From: Allolobophora icterica
Taxonomy: Eukaryota > Annelida > Clitellata > Crassiclitellata > Lumbricidae
DNA length: 64,000 bases
Direction: 5' to 3'
NCBI GenBank assembly: GCA_963556255.1
Contig: OY744604.1
Coordinates: 75,796,736-75,860,735, forward strand
The position numbers were made by a program, and so were the translations under genes. Below are positions 45,421 through 56,920 of this stretch, piece by piece. The first letter of the stretch is position 1; each line of letters starts with the position of its first letter. The notes beneath the pieces are model-generated. The model worked only from the letters and a program-made list of their open reading frames with translations, had not been told where the DNA came from and did not search any database.

Positions 45421-45922
45421 GAATATTTCGACTTGTGTAGATGGGCGGGCCGTATTAACCTAGGTGGAGGCCCCAGTACACCGCCGCGGTGGAGGCCCAT
45501 AGCACACCACAGACTAGGTGCGGGTGATGCCTTATAGCCTGCAGTGATAGGCTCACGCATGAGCGTCCGGAGGGGCAAGTGAGGCATTTCCCGCCATTTT
45601 GAACGTTGTCACGTTTCCTGTGTTCGTAAATAGCTTTTCCATGCAAACACGTCATTTTGACCCCCCCGGAAAAATTTAGCCTACCTAGAATTTTTTTGCT
45701 CCCCTAGAAACATTCCTGCGCACGCCAAAGGGCTCACTAGTCACGACGCGTCGACTCCAGCATATCCCAAAGGCAAAGCTGTACTAATTGAAGCTAAGAC
45801 TAGTAACTAGGCTACAGTCGCTACTGTATTTTACTCTGCTCTTTAAGTCAAAGTTTCTAATACATTCAGAAGAGAGAACGTAAACGGATCCGCTCGATCA
45901 ACCTCGTCACACTATTCCGCGG

Positions 45923-46500
45923 ATGGAGTTGACGCAGTCAGATAAATTTCGAATACAAAACTTTCTACCAGTCATTGATCAGTTTGTTACTGCTTTGCAG
46001 CATCGGTTTGGTGCGTACGAGCTTATTTCATCTCGGTTCGGCTTCCTATGCAGATTGGATGTGCTTTCATTACAAGAACTACTGGCAGCGGCAACGAATC
46101 TTGTTGAGGTCTAAGAAGACGACCTTGATGCATACTTAGGAAACGCAACGTGTGCAGTTTGTTGACTTTGTGGACACAATCAAGGACGAACAAGTTCAAG
46201 ATGTCTCGAGAGAGAATTTTATGTATCGGCTGATACTCCAGAAATAAGTGCAGGGATCATTTCCTAATGTGGAGATAGCACTCCGTATGGATCTGGTGCT
46301 GGTCAGTAACTGCAGTGCGGAAGTTCATTCTAAAAAATGAAATTGATTAAGGACAGCTTTCGCACATCGATGGGCAATAAGCGGTTGTCTGACGGGCATA
46401 GAAGCTGACATTCTGCGTGAAATCAACTTTGAGGATCTGGTGACCGAATTTGCGAAGAAGAAAACACGCAAGGTTCCAATAATTTGACCTCACTTCACGC
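45923..46500 (+). pseudogene. ZMYM1-like hAT transposase C-terminal remnant
   Basis: Starts open with 'FRIQNFLPVIDQFVTALQHR' and 'SSRFGFLC', then through frameshifts gives YEDDLDAYLG-like, 'FPNVEIALRMDLVL' and 'REINFEDLVTEFAKKK' type segments. This is the C-terminal (dimerisation) part of ZMYM1-like hAT transposases. GC-rich blocks at 45430-45520 and 46640-46730 with GGTGGAGGCC may be the element's ends, but I cannot align them as TIRs. Confidence 0.6.
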
Positions 46501-46854
46501 CCGAGACAAACTATCTTCTCACCTTTTAACTGTTTCTTAGTTTTAGATATTTGTGTTAAATTGTGTCTGCGCACACTGCACACTACTGAAATATTTTATA
46601 ATCAATTATATATTATGAAACACAAGTAAAAAATTTCTTGGGCCTTTATGGTGGAGGCCTCTATTTTATGGGGGCCCCTGGGTACTGGCACACGGTGACC
46701 ATGCCTAAATCCGGGTTTGGTAGATGGACCCACTGTTCAACGAATCCTATATTCCGGTGCCAAAGCAAAATAAGCTTCGTCATATTAGATCACGTTATAT
46801 AAGTCTAGGTAAACGGTAAATGTTTTGCATATATTGGTTTTTCGAGCGTCAGGC

Positions 46855-47072
46855 CCGGTGCTGATCCCCGGTGTTAAGCCATCACCCCTTAGGTGGCAGT
46901 GCGGTACATCGGCGATAGGTGGCCAGGTCTTTCCGCCGAACCCAAGAAACTGCTACTCATTTTACTGCTGCCCTCTAGGGAGTAGAAGGATGAGCTGACC
47001 TTTGTGGGGCTAGCGGGTTTCGAACCCACTTCCTTCTGCTCTTCGTGCCAGTGTGTTACCATTCAGCTATCT
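46855..47072 (-). repeat. tRNA-derived SINE, second family
   Basis: On the minus strand starting near 47072: A-box-like TAGCTGAATGGTAACA and B-box GGTTCGAAACCC (36 nt later), then a body to about 46855 that contains CCACCTAAGGGGTGATGGC. Unrelated in sequence to the SINE at 875. The tRNA acceptor stem is not formed, so it is a SINE, not a tRNA gene. Confidence 0.65.
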
Positions 47073-47208
47073 GTTTGTGAGGAATGTGAATTGTCAGTAA
47101 TTTCTAGTTACGTTTGAGTTTGTTCCATATGCAAGAGACAGTTTGTGAGGAATGTGAATTGTCAGTAATTTCTAGTTACGTTTGAGTTTGTTCCATATGC
47201 AAGAGACA
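47073..47208. repeat. 68-bp tandem duplication
   Basis: Two identical units, 47073-47140 and 47141-47208, beginning GTTTGTGAGGAATGTGAATT, followed by the start of a third. It adjoins the SINE head and lies just left of the LTR element. The perfect identity implies a very recent event or an assembly duplication. Confidence 0.9.
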
Positions 47209-47295
47209 GTTTGAGTACATAATCATTTTTGTCACTCTTTTGAATTTTGACTTCATTTCTCAAACAGGCTTACATGCCTCTTTTTCGCCAGCGGC

Positions 47296-48101
47296 TGTCG
47301 CGTGAGGAGATCGACGCCAACGACGAAAGGACTTCATCATCATGATATAATCGTCGTTGGCGGTCGAGATGGAGTGATGACGGACATAAGCCAGTCAGTC
47401 AGTCAACAACGACAAAGGCAGCCAGGCCGAGAGGTAACCAAACACCGCTCGGCTGAGCGGTAACCTGACTCCGCTTGAGCCGCTGATGAACCCGAGACGA
47501 GGCAGAACCGCATCAGGGCGGTTCGGTCGAGCGAAGCGACGAGAGACGGGGGAGATGCCGGGGGGGGAGGCAGATCCCCGACGGCTAACGGCGTAGCGAC
47601 GATCGGCGAACCCCGATCCCAAGGGAGTAACTCGACACCAGGATGACACTGATGAGGCGTGGGGAGGGCCGAACGATGGACGCTGCGAAGGACCTAGATA
47701 AGGGAGGGAAGACGTGAATACGGGACTTGTACTGCTGGCTAGCGCAACGTGTGGACGACGGTCGAGCGAACATCACCGGAGAAGACGAACAGCGACGGCG
47801 AGAGAGTACAGTCCGTCAGATTCAGAGACTGACGAGCAGAACGATCTGTAGTTAAGCCTTGCGAGGCAGTATTTGAGATAGGCCTAGGTTACATCTAAAC
47901 GATCTAAGTTTCCGTTAAAGTTATCATATATATTTGTTTATTCATTAAATTCTCTTTATTAATCAAACAAAGTTTCGTCGTGAATCTTCTGTAGAAAAGT
48001 TAGGCATCTTTAATTAAAAGTGCAACGTAAAAGAACAAGCGAGAAGAAGGTCGACATCAACACACGGCAAAACACACGACAAGCGACCTTCAATCGCGAC
48101 A
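47296..48101 (+). mobile_element. 5' LTR of Gmr1-like LTR retrotransposon
   Basis: 806 bp, starts TGTCGCGTGAGG and ends CAATCGCGACA. The only difference I see from the 3' LTR is one G in a poly-G run, so the insertion is young. Target duplication GCGGC at 47291-47295 and 55641-55645. The LTR is followed by a primer-binding-site-like TGGCGCAGTCGACAGGG at 48104; I do not assign the tRNA. Confidence 0.93.
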
Positions 48102-48641
48102 TTGGCGCAGTCGACAGGGTTTTCTACTTGAGGACGTCACGACCAGCAGCGGAACCGGAAACGGAAGGGAGAAGGACTCTCAAAACAAGGATCAGATCGG
48201 GACCAGTGACGAATCCAACAATTCGCAACTGGAGGAATCGAGTACCTGACTCCGGAGACGAAGGACTCGAAGGAATCGACAGCAACAGGCAAGGACGAGG
48301 AACAAGAGTGCCAGCGGACGACCGGCCATCGCTAGCAACGACGGACGGGAGTGGCAACGGAGGACAACGGATCAGCCAAGATATCGATAGACGGAGCACG
48401 CTCGACATATCCAGCGGGTGAGTCCTTACTGGTAGTCGTGGTAATCTGTGAGATTGAGGTTGAGGTCTGGACGAGGATTGGCGTGCGAATAGCAGAGACT
48501 TTGTGTAGCTCCATTTTCTCATTGTTGTTCTTGTTGCATTTGTGGTAGAATTTTAGGACGTTGTTTTCTTTGATTTCTGACCATCGGTGACTCTCCTCTA
48601 ACTTACTTATCCTTTTCTATTAGTGTGCAGACTTTTGTGGA

Positions 48642-51600
48642 ATGGATAAGTTGTCGGTTGGGAAAAGAGTGAGGGTGCAGAACATGCCCCACCACAGACT
48701 AGTCGAGTATCTGAGGAAGATGGGACTAGAAGAGGAGGAATTGGCTTCCATGAGTATGGACCAGCTCCGAGATGCTAGTGCCGAAATAATTGTTTCTGGA
48801 CGGGAGACCCCGCCAGAAGTGAGTGAGGAAGTAAGCACGGGTAGCATAGAAAGCAGTATTAGTTCGGCAGCTCAACTGCAGTTGGTCGAATTAAAACGGT
48901 TAAGGTATGAGAGAGAGGAAGCGGAGAGAGTGGAGAGAAGACGAGAAGAGAAGGAGGAAAGGCAGAGGAAAGAAGCCAAAGAGGAGGCTGAGGGGCAGAG
49001 GAAAGAAGCCAAAGAGGAGGCTGAGAGGCTGAGGAGAGAAGAGAAAGAGGAGGCTGAGAGACTGAGGAGAGAAAAGAAAGAGGAGGCTGAGAGGCTGAGG
49101 AGAGAAGAGAAAGAGGAAGCAGAGAGACTAAGGCTGCTTGAGGAGAAGAAGAGAAGAGAAGAGAAAGAGGAAGCAGAGAGACTAAGGCTGCTTGAGGAGA
49201 AGCAGAGAAGAGAAGAGAAAGAGGAAGCAGAGAGACTAAGGCTGCTTGAGGAGAAGCAGAGAAGAGAAGAGAAAGAGGAGGCTGAGAGACTAAGGAGAGA
49301 AGAGAAAGAGGAAGCAGAGAGACTAAGGCTGCTCGAGGAGAAGCAACGAAGAGAGGAGAAAGAGGAGGCAGAGAGGCTGAAGAGGCTAGAAGAAAAGGAG
49401 GAAGAGAAAAGAGAAAAGAAAGTCCGAGAGGAAAGGGAAGCAGAGAGAAAAATCAGAGACGAAAGGGACTATAACTTAAGACATTCGGTCGTAGGACGAA
49501 TGAAGACATATAGTGAGAGCCTTCGGGGACTCCTACCCAGATTCCCAAGCGACCACGCGCAAATCCCGGGATTTTTTGTGCACTGTGAAAGGCTTTTCGA
49601 TTCTTGTGCCGTCCCAGACGACCTTCGGAGTAGACTACTCTTAACCTGCCTAGACAACAATGCTAGAGCATTGACAGCCAGACTCACCCAAGATGACCTC
49701 GATGATTATGGGAGACTAAAAACCTTCCTATTGAAAGAATTCAAGGTGAGCGCTGTATCGTTACGAGAGAGATTTATGAACGCCAAAAAGGCGACCGACG
49801 AATCTTATACAACGCTAGCTTCGAGACTACACAACCTACTCTCATATTATTTGCAAGATCGCAGGGCAGTGACTTATGATGACGTTATTAGCCTACTGAT
49901 TGCTGATAAAATGAAAGAGATGTTGCCTAGAGGATGTTTGAATTTCATCCTCAGTCAGGAACAGCAAAAATGGCTAAATCATAAAGATTTAGCAGCGGCC
50001 GCTGATACGTATGCTGCCACACATCCCTGGGAAAATGAATATACAAAGCAGAATTCAGGCACAAACAAGACGGAGTCACGCTACGCGAAATCGCCAGCGC
50101 CTCCACGGACGACGGTTAAAGAAACAGACAAGGGGACTGACCGACCGGGAGAGACGCAGACAAACAACAGGACAGACAGACGTCCAACCCGCGAAGAGAT
50201 CAGAAGGCGTGGCCTTTGTTTCTTGTGTTTGTCCCCGGACCATCGAGCTAACTCATGCCCGAAGGACAAACAGACCAAAAGCAAACAGGTTAGTGCATGT
50301 GCGATCCAACCAACCGTGGCCAAAGTACTAGACATACAGTTAGACGGACAGCGCGAGACGCGACAAGACAGACCGTCATTGGCCCAGGAAGTAGACCAGA
50401 ACGCCTCGCTGACAATCCCAACATGCATTGACGTTGAGGAGACATATGTAAGAAATTACATGAACGTTTACGTTACGGGACTTCCTGTGACATCATCTCT
50501 AATAGACAGCGGAGCCGAATACAATTGCGCACGAGCAGAGCTAATCAGACCGCTCAACCTACATGTGGTAAAGCAAATAGAGGTTAAGGGGCTGAACGGT
50601 CAACCAATGGTTGTAGACGTGGTGAGGCTGAGACTGAAAGGGTCTCAAGCCGACGGGGATAAGGAAGGGGAGTTGAACTACGCCCCCGATGTTCGGATCT
50701 GGGCGGCGCTCATTGAAGATCTGAACGAGCCGCTAATTATCACACCGACCACAGCTGAATTACTTCGTGAAACATCGTTGTATTCGAGACCAGCGGCCAG
50801 CGCACCTGAAATCGCCCAGATTTCAGAAGTGCAGGCGGCCGAAGAGACAGAGACAGATAAGGAAGAAGACAAAGGGGAGAAGATAGAGGGACTTAGATCG
50901 CTGATAGGCGAAGGCTTCTTCTCAGTCGCACAAGCAGACTGTGAAAATGCAGCAGAAATTAGTCCCGAAGAATCGACCGCTGAAGAACAATTCTTCAACC
51001 CTGAGGTACCATCCCCACCCAAAGGAGACGCAATAGCAAGCAGAAACAAGATGGCTGCTGAACAAGCCCAATGTTCAATCTTAGCACCATTCTTAATCCA
51101 TGGCAAAAACGAGGCGAAGAACTTCTTCATTGAAGACGATTTGCTCTTTCACAGTGACAAAATAGCTGGACACTCTGTGAAACAACTCTGCTTGCCTAGA
51201 GAGAGAGTAGACAAGGTCTTGACACTAGCTCATGACGCTGCGTTCGCGGGTCATATGGCTTTAAAAACAACTAAGGACCGGATTAAACTGAACTTCTGGT
51301 TTCCCAACATGGAGGAGGTAGTGAAAAACTATTGTGCATCATGTGACGTATGCCAAAGGCACGCACCGCTGCGAGTGGCGCATCGTGCTCCGATAACGCC
51401 TATCCCTCGTAACGACGAGACCAGATTCGGTTGCCTAGTAGCGGACTGTATTGGGCCTATAATATCCAACGTAGACCCCACAAGCCCAAAACCCGAATAC
51501 AACTATGCCCTAGTGGTAGTTGACCAATTTTCAAGATGGCCAATGGCCTATCCTCTGAAATCATTGACGGCGAAAGCGACATGCGATGCATATATGCAAA

Positions 51601-53135
51601 TATTCACTACATTCGGTTTCCCGAAAACGATTTGTTCTGATAACGGGTCGAATTTCAACAGTAAACTGACCCAAGAATTTCTGCAGCGTATGGGGTGTTC
51701 ACCACGCTTTGGCCCAGTCGCACATCCCGAGTCACAAGGTCTAGTAGAGCGCTGCAATGCCACATTGAAGACCATGATATATAAACTTGCTGAAGAAAAC
51801 CCAAGAGGATGGCACAGGCTGTTACCTTACGTGCTCTGGAGCTTAAGGGAACGACCATCTGCCACCACCCACGTGAGTCCCTACACCTTGGTGTACGGTT
51901 ACCGTACCCTACCTAAGGGGCCGCTATCTGTCCTTTCTGAGGAATGGGCAGGGGAGCGTGATTCACCGTTAAATCTCGGCGCAGGTGCCGCAGCATACTT
52001 AGATCAATTACGAGATAATATCGAAATGGCTAGGTGGTATGCCGAATACTATTCGGACATCGAACAGCACCGTTATGCTACTCATTATAATCCGAGAAGT
52101 ATGGACAGACGATACGAGGTAGGTGACAAAGTCATCATTCAATCACCGGAGGCACGAGGGGCGAAGAAGGATGGCCAATGGCAAGGGCCGGCAATCATCG
52201 CTCAGGTGAAATCGCCCTACACTTACATCGTAGAAATAGGGGGTAAAAGCCGCCTATTGCACGCAAATCGTATTCGCAAATACAATGACAGGATACAGCA
52301 AGCGTTGGTAAACAATTGTTCTATTCTATTTGAGAAAGATGAAGACTTCGGTCATGTAGAAGCGGTGGGCAGCTTCGACACGATCCCGGCTCGGCCCAGT
52401 GCACAAATAGACCCTACCGCCGTGGCCCACTTGACGGGACCCGACCGAAGACAATTGTTTAATCTATTGGACAGATTCCTGGACGTGTTTTCGGACAAAC
52501 CAGGTTTCTGCCCCATTCTGGAACACTCGATTACGGTCAGCGCAGATTTTAGGCCTAAGAGTTTGCGAGCCTATAAGGTGCCGGAACTGCTCAAACCGGA
52601 GGTGGAGAAGCAAATCCGCGAACTTTTGGCCCAAGGCATCATCACCCCCTCTCATAGTGAAATGTCTAGTCCTGTTGTCTGTATCGTCAAAAAGGGAGGT
52701 CAAGGTGGCTTAAGACTGGCCATTGACTATCGATATGTAAATAAATTTTCGGCGGGTGACGCTTATCCCACCCCCGACATCCAGGAAGTATTGCAGAAGG
52801 TAGGGAGTGCGAATTTCATATCTTGCTTTGACGCCCGTCAAGGGTACTATCAAATTGGGCTTCACAAAGACTCTCGATGGCTATCTGCTTTCGTGTGCGA
52901 TGCCGGTCTGTTTGAATTCGTGCGTCTCCCATTCGGCTTGAAGTCAGCCTCAAATACCTTCATTCGCTGCATGTCCAAGATCCTCCATCCAATTCGTGAC
53001 TTCACTGAAACGTTCGTGGACGACATGGCAGTACACTCGATGACGTGGTCTGACCACATGAAACATCTCGAGAGCTACTTGGTGACAATTCAACAGTCGG
53101 GTCTGACCCTTAACATTAAGAAGAGTTCTTTTGCC
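48642..53135 (+). CDS. Gag-Pol polyprotein, integrase before RT (5' part)
   Basis: One frame of about 1498 codons before the nested insertion. Residues about 75-285: E/K/R-rich coiled coil with repeated 'EEKEEAERLR'. About 295-440: gag core. About 525-540: CCHC knuckle 'CFLCLSPDHRANSC'. About 620: aspartic protease 'SLIDSGAEYN'. About 860-1040: integrase with HHCC zinc site, Asp in 'VADCIGPI', Asp in 'SDNGSNF' and Glu in 'ESQGLVER'. About 1330-1490: reverse transcriptase with 'AIDYRYVNKF' and 'FVDD' (F1458). Integrase upstream of RT-RNase H is the Gmr1-type order, unlike ordinary Ty3/gypsy, although the RT is gypsy-like. The element carries its own LTRs, PBS and polypurine tract. The reading frame enters the MITE and stops at 53231, so the 3' part of RT and RNase H is cut off. 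Confidence 0.9.
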
Positions 53136-53952
53136 GGGTGTAGGACATTATCCCCCCCGGACATTATCCCCCCCCGGACATTATCCCCCCCCGGACAAAA
53201 GCCCCCCCGGACAGAATCCCCCCCGGGGTAGGACATTATCCCCCCCGGCTAGGAAATAATAACCTATATTTCACACATATATATCAAACATACATATATA
53301 CATACACGCATAAAATACATATATACATACATACATATATACGCACATACATATATACATTCATATATACAAATATGCATACATTATACACGGTCTACCG
53401 GATGACGACTTCCATTCGTTCAGTTAACTTCCATTCATTCGTTAACAATTCTATACTTTGTACCTAAGCTGACCAAACAACCTGACACTATGGCAACAGG
53501 GCTATTAAGTTTTATCAATTACATTTACACATCACAAACTTAAATTCGTTCAGTTAAGTTCCTTTCATTCGTTAACCTATAGTGACGCTAACAAGGGTGC
53601 GGGAGACGGCTTGTAGCTGCTTGGCGTTGTGCCTGACCCGCTGTTTGGGCTGCGGACCTCGCGAATCCTGACATTAACAAGCCTTAAGTTAAGAACTAGG
53701 CGACTAACAAGTCTTATTTTTACACCTGAATGACACTAACGAGTCTGTAGTCTATACAGTTACAACATTAACAAGCTGACACTAGGGCAACAGGGCTATT
53801 AAAGTTTCTCAATTAAATGTAGAAATAGGCTTATCACACAGAGGGGGGATTTTGTCCGGGGGGGATTTTGTCCTAGCTAAAATCGGGGGGATTTTGTCCG
53901 GGGGGCTTTTGTCCGGGGGGGATAATGTCCGGGGGGATAATGTCCGTTCCCC
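53136..53952. mobile_element. 817-bp MITE inside the RT gene
   Basis: Inserted in the pol frame with exact 9-bp target duplications TCTTTTGCC (53127-53135 and 53953-53961). Both ends are inverted arms built of tandem GGACATTATCCCCCC-type units (GGACAAAATCCCCCC variants), about 125 bp at the left and 110 bp at the right. The middle has TACATACATA repeats and no ORF. A 9-bp duplication fits Mutator-like elements, but the terminal G-run does not identify a family. Confidence 0.85.
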
Positions 53953-53961
53953 TCTTTTGCC

Positions 53962-54644
53962 AGGCGGCAAACGACATTTGTAGGTCACCTGATCGGATCA
54001 GGGAGTATTGGACCGGATCCTCTTAAGATTGCAGGTCTAGGGAAAATCCCCCAACCCGAGTCCAAGAAGGACATACGTAGATTAATCGGATTTTTCAGTT
54101 ATTTTAGGAACTTCATCCCTAACTTGGCTGAGACAGCCAGAATCCTCACTGACTTGACCCAGAAATCTGTGCCCGCTAAAATACCCTGGCGTGTCGAACA
54201 TCAAAATGCGCTAGATAAGCTTACACACGATTTGAACAATGCGGTACGTTTACAAACAATTGACTACAGCAAGGAATTTGGCTTATCGACTGATGCCTCG
54301 GACAAGGCCGTCGGGTGCTGCCTGTTCCAAACCCAAGACGATGGAACAGAACGGCCAATATGTTTCGCTAGTTCTAAGCTGGACCCCACGCAAGCGCGTT
54401 GGTCCACTGTTGAACGCGAAGCTTATGCTGTTATTTTTGCACTGAAGAAGTTTAGGAACTGGATCTGGAACTGTCAAGGACCAAACTCTACTCCGACCAC
54501 AACCCCTTGACTTTCTTAACTGTTTCTACTCCTACTAGTGCTAAACTTGCTAGATGGGCTCTAGCCCTTCAGTACTTTGATATCTCTTTCAAATATCGAC
54601 CTGGATCTTTGAATATTCCCGCTGATCTTTTGTCCAGACTATGA
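53962..54644 (+). pseudogene. Gag-Pol 3' part: RT end and RNase H, frameshifted
   Basis: Continues the polyprotein after the MITE, in the frame expected if the insert and one duplication are discounted. It shows 'LIGFFSYFRNFIP', then RNase H 'FGLSTDASDKAVGCCLF' and 'STVEREAYAVIFALKKF'. Near 54460-54480 the frame shifts by one; the remainder 'LYSDHNPLTFL' and 'ADLLSRL' ends at a TGA at 54642. So this copy has at least two lesions in pol. Confidence 0.82.
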
Positions 54645-54824
54645 TTGAGGAGAAGGCGGACTACCATGTAAGGCACCGCGTCAACCGTACATATCAATTT
54701 CTAACTGTGCTTATATTTTGTATTTTCATGGGAACGATGAGGACATGATCTGGAGGGAATCAACGGAGGGATCGACATCATTCTCAGCCGGGAGGCGAAT
54801 CAATGACTGGCTTTGTCCTCCCCC

Positions 54825-54835
54825 GGGAAGGGAGG
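54825..54835 (+). other. Polypurine tract
   Basis: GGGAAGGGAGG immediately before the 3' LTR, the expected position and composition for second-strand priming. Confidence 0.85.
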
Positions 54836-55640
54836 TGTCGCGTGAGGAGATCGACGCCAACGACGAAAGGACTTCATCATCATGATATAATCGTCGTTGG
54901 CGGTCGAGATGGAGTGATGACGGACATAAGCCAGTCAGTCAGTCAACAACGACAAAGGCAGCCAGGCCGAGAGGTAACCAAACACCGCTCGGCTGAGCGG
55001 TAACCTGACTCCGCTTGAGCCGCTGATGAACCCGAGACGAGGCAGAACCGCATCAGGGCGGTTCGGTCGAGCGAAGCGACGAGAGACGGGGGAGATGCCG
55101 GGGGGGAGGCAGATCCCCGACGGCTAACGGCGTAGCGACGATCGGCGAACCCCGATCCCAAGGGAGTAACTCGACACCAGGATGACACTGATGAGGCGTG
55201 GGGAGGGCCGAACGATGGACGCTGCGAAGGACCTAGATAAGGGAGGGAAGACGTGAATACGGGACTTGTACTGCTGGCTAGCGCAACGTGTGGACGACGG
55301 TCGAGCGAACATCACCGGAGAAGACGAACAGCGACGGCGAGAGAGTACAGTCCGTCAGATTCAGAGACTGACGAGCAGAACGATCTGTAGTTAAGCCTTG
55401 CGAGGCAGTATTTGAGATAGGCCTAGGTTACATCTAAACGATCTAAGTTTCCGTTAAAGTTATCATATATATTTGTTTATTCATTAAATTCTCTTTATTA
55501 ATCAAACAAAGTTTCGTCGTGAATCTTCTGTAGAAAAGTTAGGCATCTTTAATTAAAAGTGCAACGTAAAAGAACAAGCGAGAAGAAGGTCGACATCAAC
55601 ACACGGCAAAACACACGACAAGCGACCTTCAATCGCGACA
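54836..55640 (+). mobile_element. 3' LTR of Gmr1-like LTR retrotransposon
   Basis: 805 bp, TG...CA ended, essentially identical to the 5' LTR and followed by the target duplication GCGGC. The complete element is 47296-55640. Minus-strand frames in both LTRs are artefacts. Confidence 0.93.
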
Positions 55641-55687
55641 GCGGCTGAAGACCATTCTGTCCGATCATGATCTTACGCAGTGTGTAA

Positions 55688-55815
55688 TCTAGTCCCCCTG
55701 TTCTGGGGGGGGGCAAGGTTTCTGGGGGGAATTCCCCCAAAAAGGTCTCTACCTTACAATATTCCTGAGCTCTGGGGGGAACTTCAATCCTGGGGGGAAA
55801 TTCCCCCCAAAAGAC
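55688..55815. repeat. G-run repeat with CTGGGGGGAA motifs
   Basis: Two diverged copies of a unit with CTGGGGGGAAnTTCCCCCnAAAAG (about 55728 and 55788) plus CTGGGGGGGG runs. GGGGGAATTCCCCC is a local palindrome. Possibly the end of another C/G-run MITE like the one at 53136, but boundaries are not visible. Confidence 0.45.
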
Positions 55816-55829
55816 GTCTAGATTAAACA

Positions 55830-56620
55830 CTGGTCTTACGTAGTCGAATCAGAAGTAGGCCTATCTCTTATGAGTTTTCTTAAGAATAATTAGCTATGTA
55901 AATAAATAATTACAAATACAATTAGGGCCTAATTATAATAGTCCTGGGATAAATAGTCAGGGTGACTATTTAAATAGAATCGTAAATAGTACCTAAACTC
56001 CTACAGGAAACTATTTAAATGGTATTTAAAACAGTAAATATCTGTGTATGCTATTACAAATAAGGCCTACCACACGGCGAGCAAAAACTATTTAGCTATA
56101 ATTATAGGTTTCAGCTACAGATAATTGTTTAGAAAGCTTGCAATTTTCTACTCTACATGTATTAACATCCAGTTAGTGGTTCTGGTTAACGTTAAGTAAG
56201 AGCAACTGCTCGGAAGTTTCTTCGGATGAACGATTCCTTTTCTTGGTGAGAATAAGTGCTGCTTTATTAAATAGTCTTTTTTACTGAAGCACTGGATGGA
56301 AGTCAACTTTATTCTGTATAGAAAATGACCTACTGGTGGTTTACAATTTATGTTGTAATAGGTACATACTATTTAAATACTATTTCAGTAGGTACTTCTA
56401 CATAACTATTTTAAATAGTGAAGTAAATAATAATGAACTATTTAAATACTATTTAAATAACAGTATTTACCATTTAACCAGAACCGTACCTAACACTGAT
56501 AGTATTAGTGAATGATCTATAGGCCTACTGTTGAGGTGCATCTACACCAAAGTGCGGTTATGCAATTGGTATAATAAAGATTATCCTTACTTACTTTCTT
56601 ACTTACTTCATAATTTACCT
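55830..56620. other. 5' flank of gene C with possible MITE (56170-56508)
   Basis: No gene. AGTTAGTGGTTCTGGTTAA (56171) and TTAACCAGAACCGTACCTAAC (56476) are inverted and may bound a MITE. The palindrome CTATTTAAATA recurs at least five times between 55965 and 56460. Confidence 0.4.
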
Positions 56621-56662
56621 AAATACTTACTTAATACGAAATGTTGGACCTGAACGACTGTG

Positions 56663-56670
56663 TGACGTCA
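56663..56670. promoter_or_regulatory. CRE (TGACGTCA) upstream of F-box gene C
   Basis: Same octamer as before genes A and B, 258 bp before the ATG, in the otherwise diverged context CTGTGTGACGTCACAG. Confidence 0.6.
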
Positions 56671-56920
56671 CAGTTTCGAAACGTCATAATTCGTGTTAAG
56701 GCGTCGTTTCTGTAGAAGCATCGACCTATATTAATCTACGTCGATGTGTAGAAGCTTATTTTAAAACTTTTGTCGTAGGCGGTTTACTTTTGCAATCGCA
56801 CACAGTTTGAATTTGTTATTCTCGTTAGACTTCTCAGCAAAAACCGACAATCGATAGGAGGATCATTGAACATTGGTGACGAGAGACGACATCTGTTCTG
56901 CAGATCTCAGCATTTGAGAC

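Noticed and set aside
46980..47072. tRNA gene from A- and B-box
   Set aside because: No closing acceptor stem and repeat-like extension to 46855; better explained as a tRNA-derived SINE. The same applies to 1030-1118.
47395..47776. Arg/Ser-rich minus-strand frames
   Set aside because: They lie inside the LTR and recur identically in the 3' LTR (54943-55315); regulatory DNA, not genes.
48020..48522. Frames between PBS and gag (both strands)
   Set aside because: Leader region of the LTR element; no domain and no link to the gag frame.
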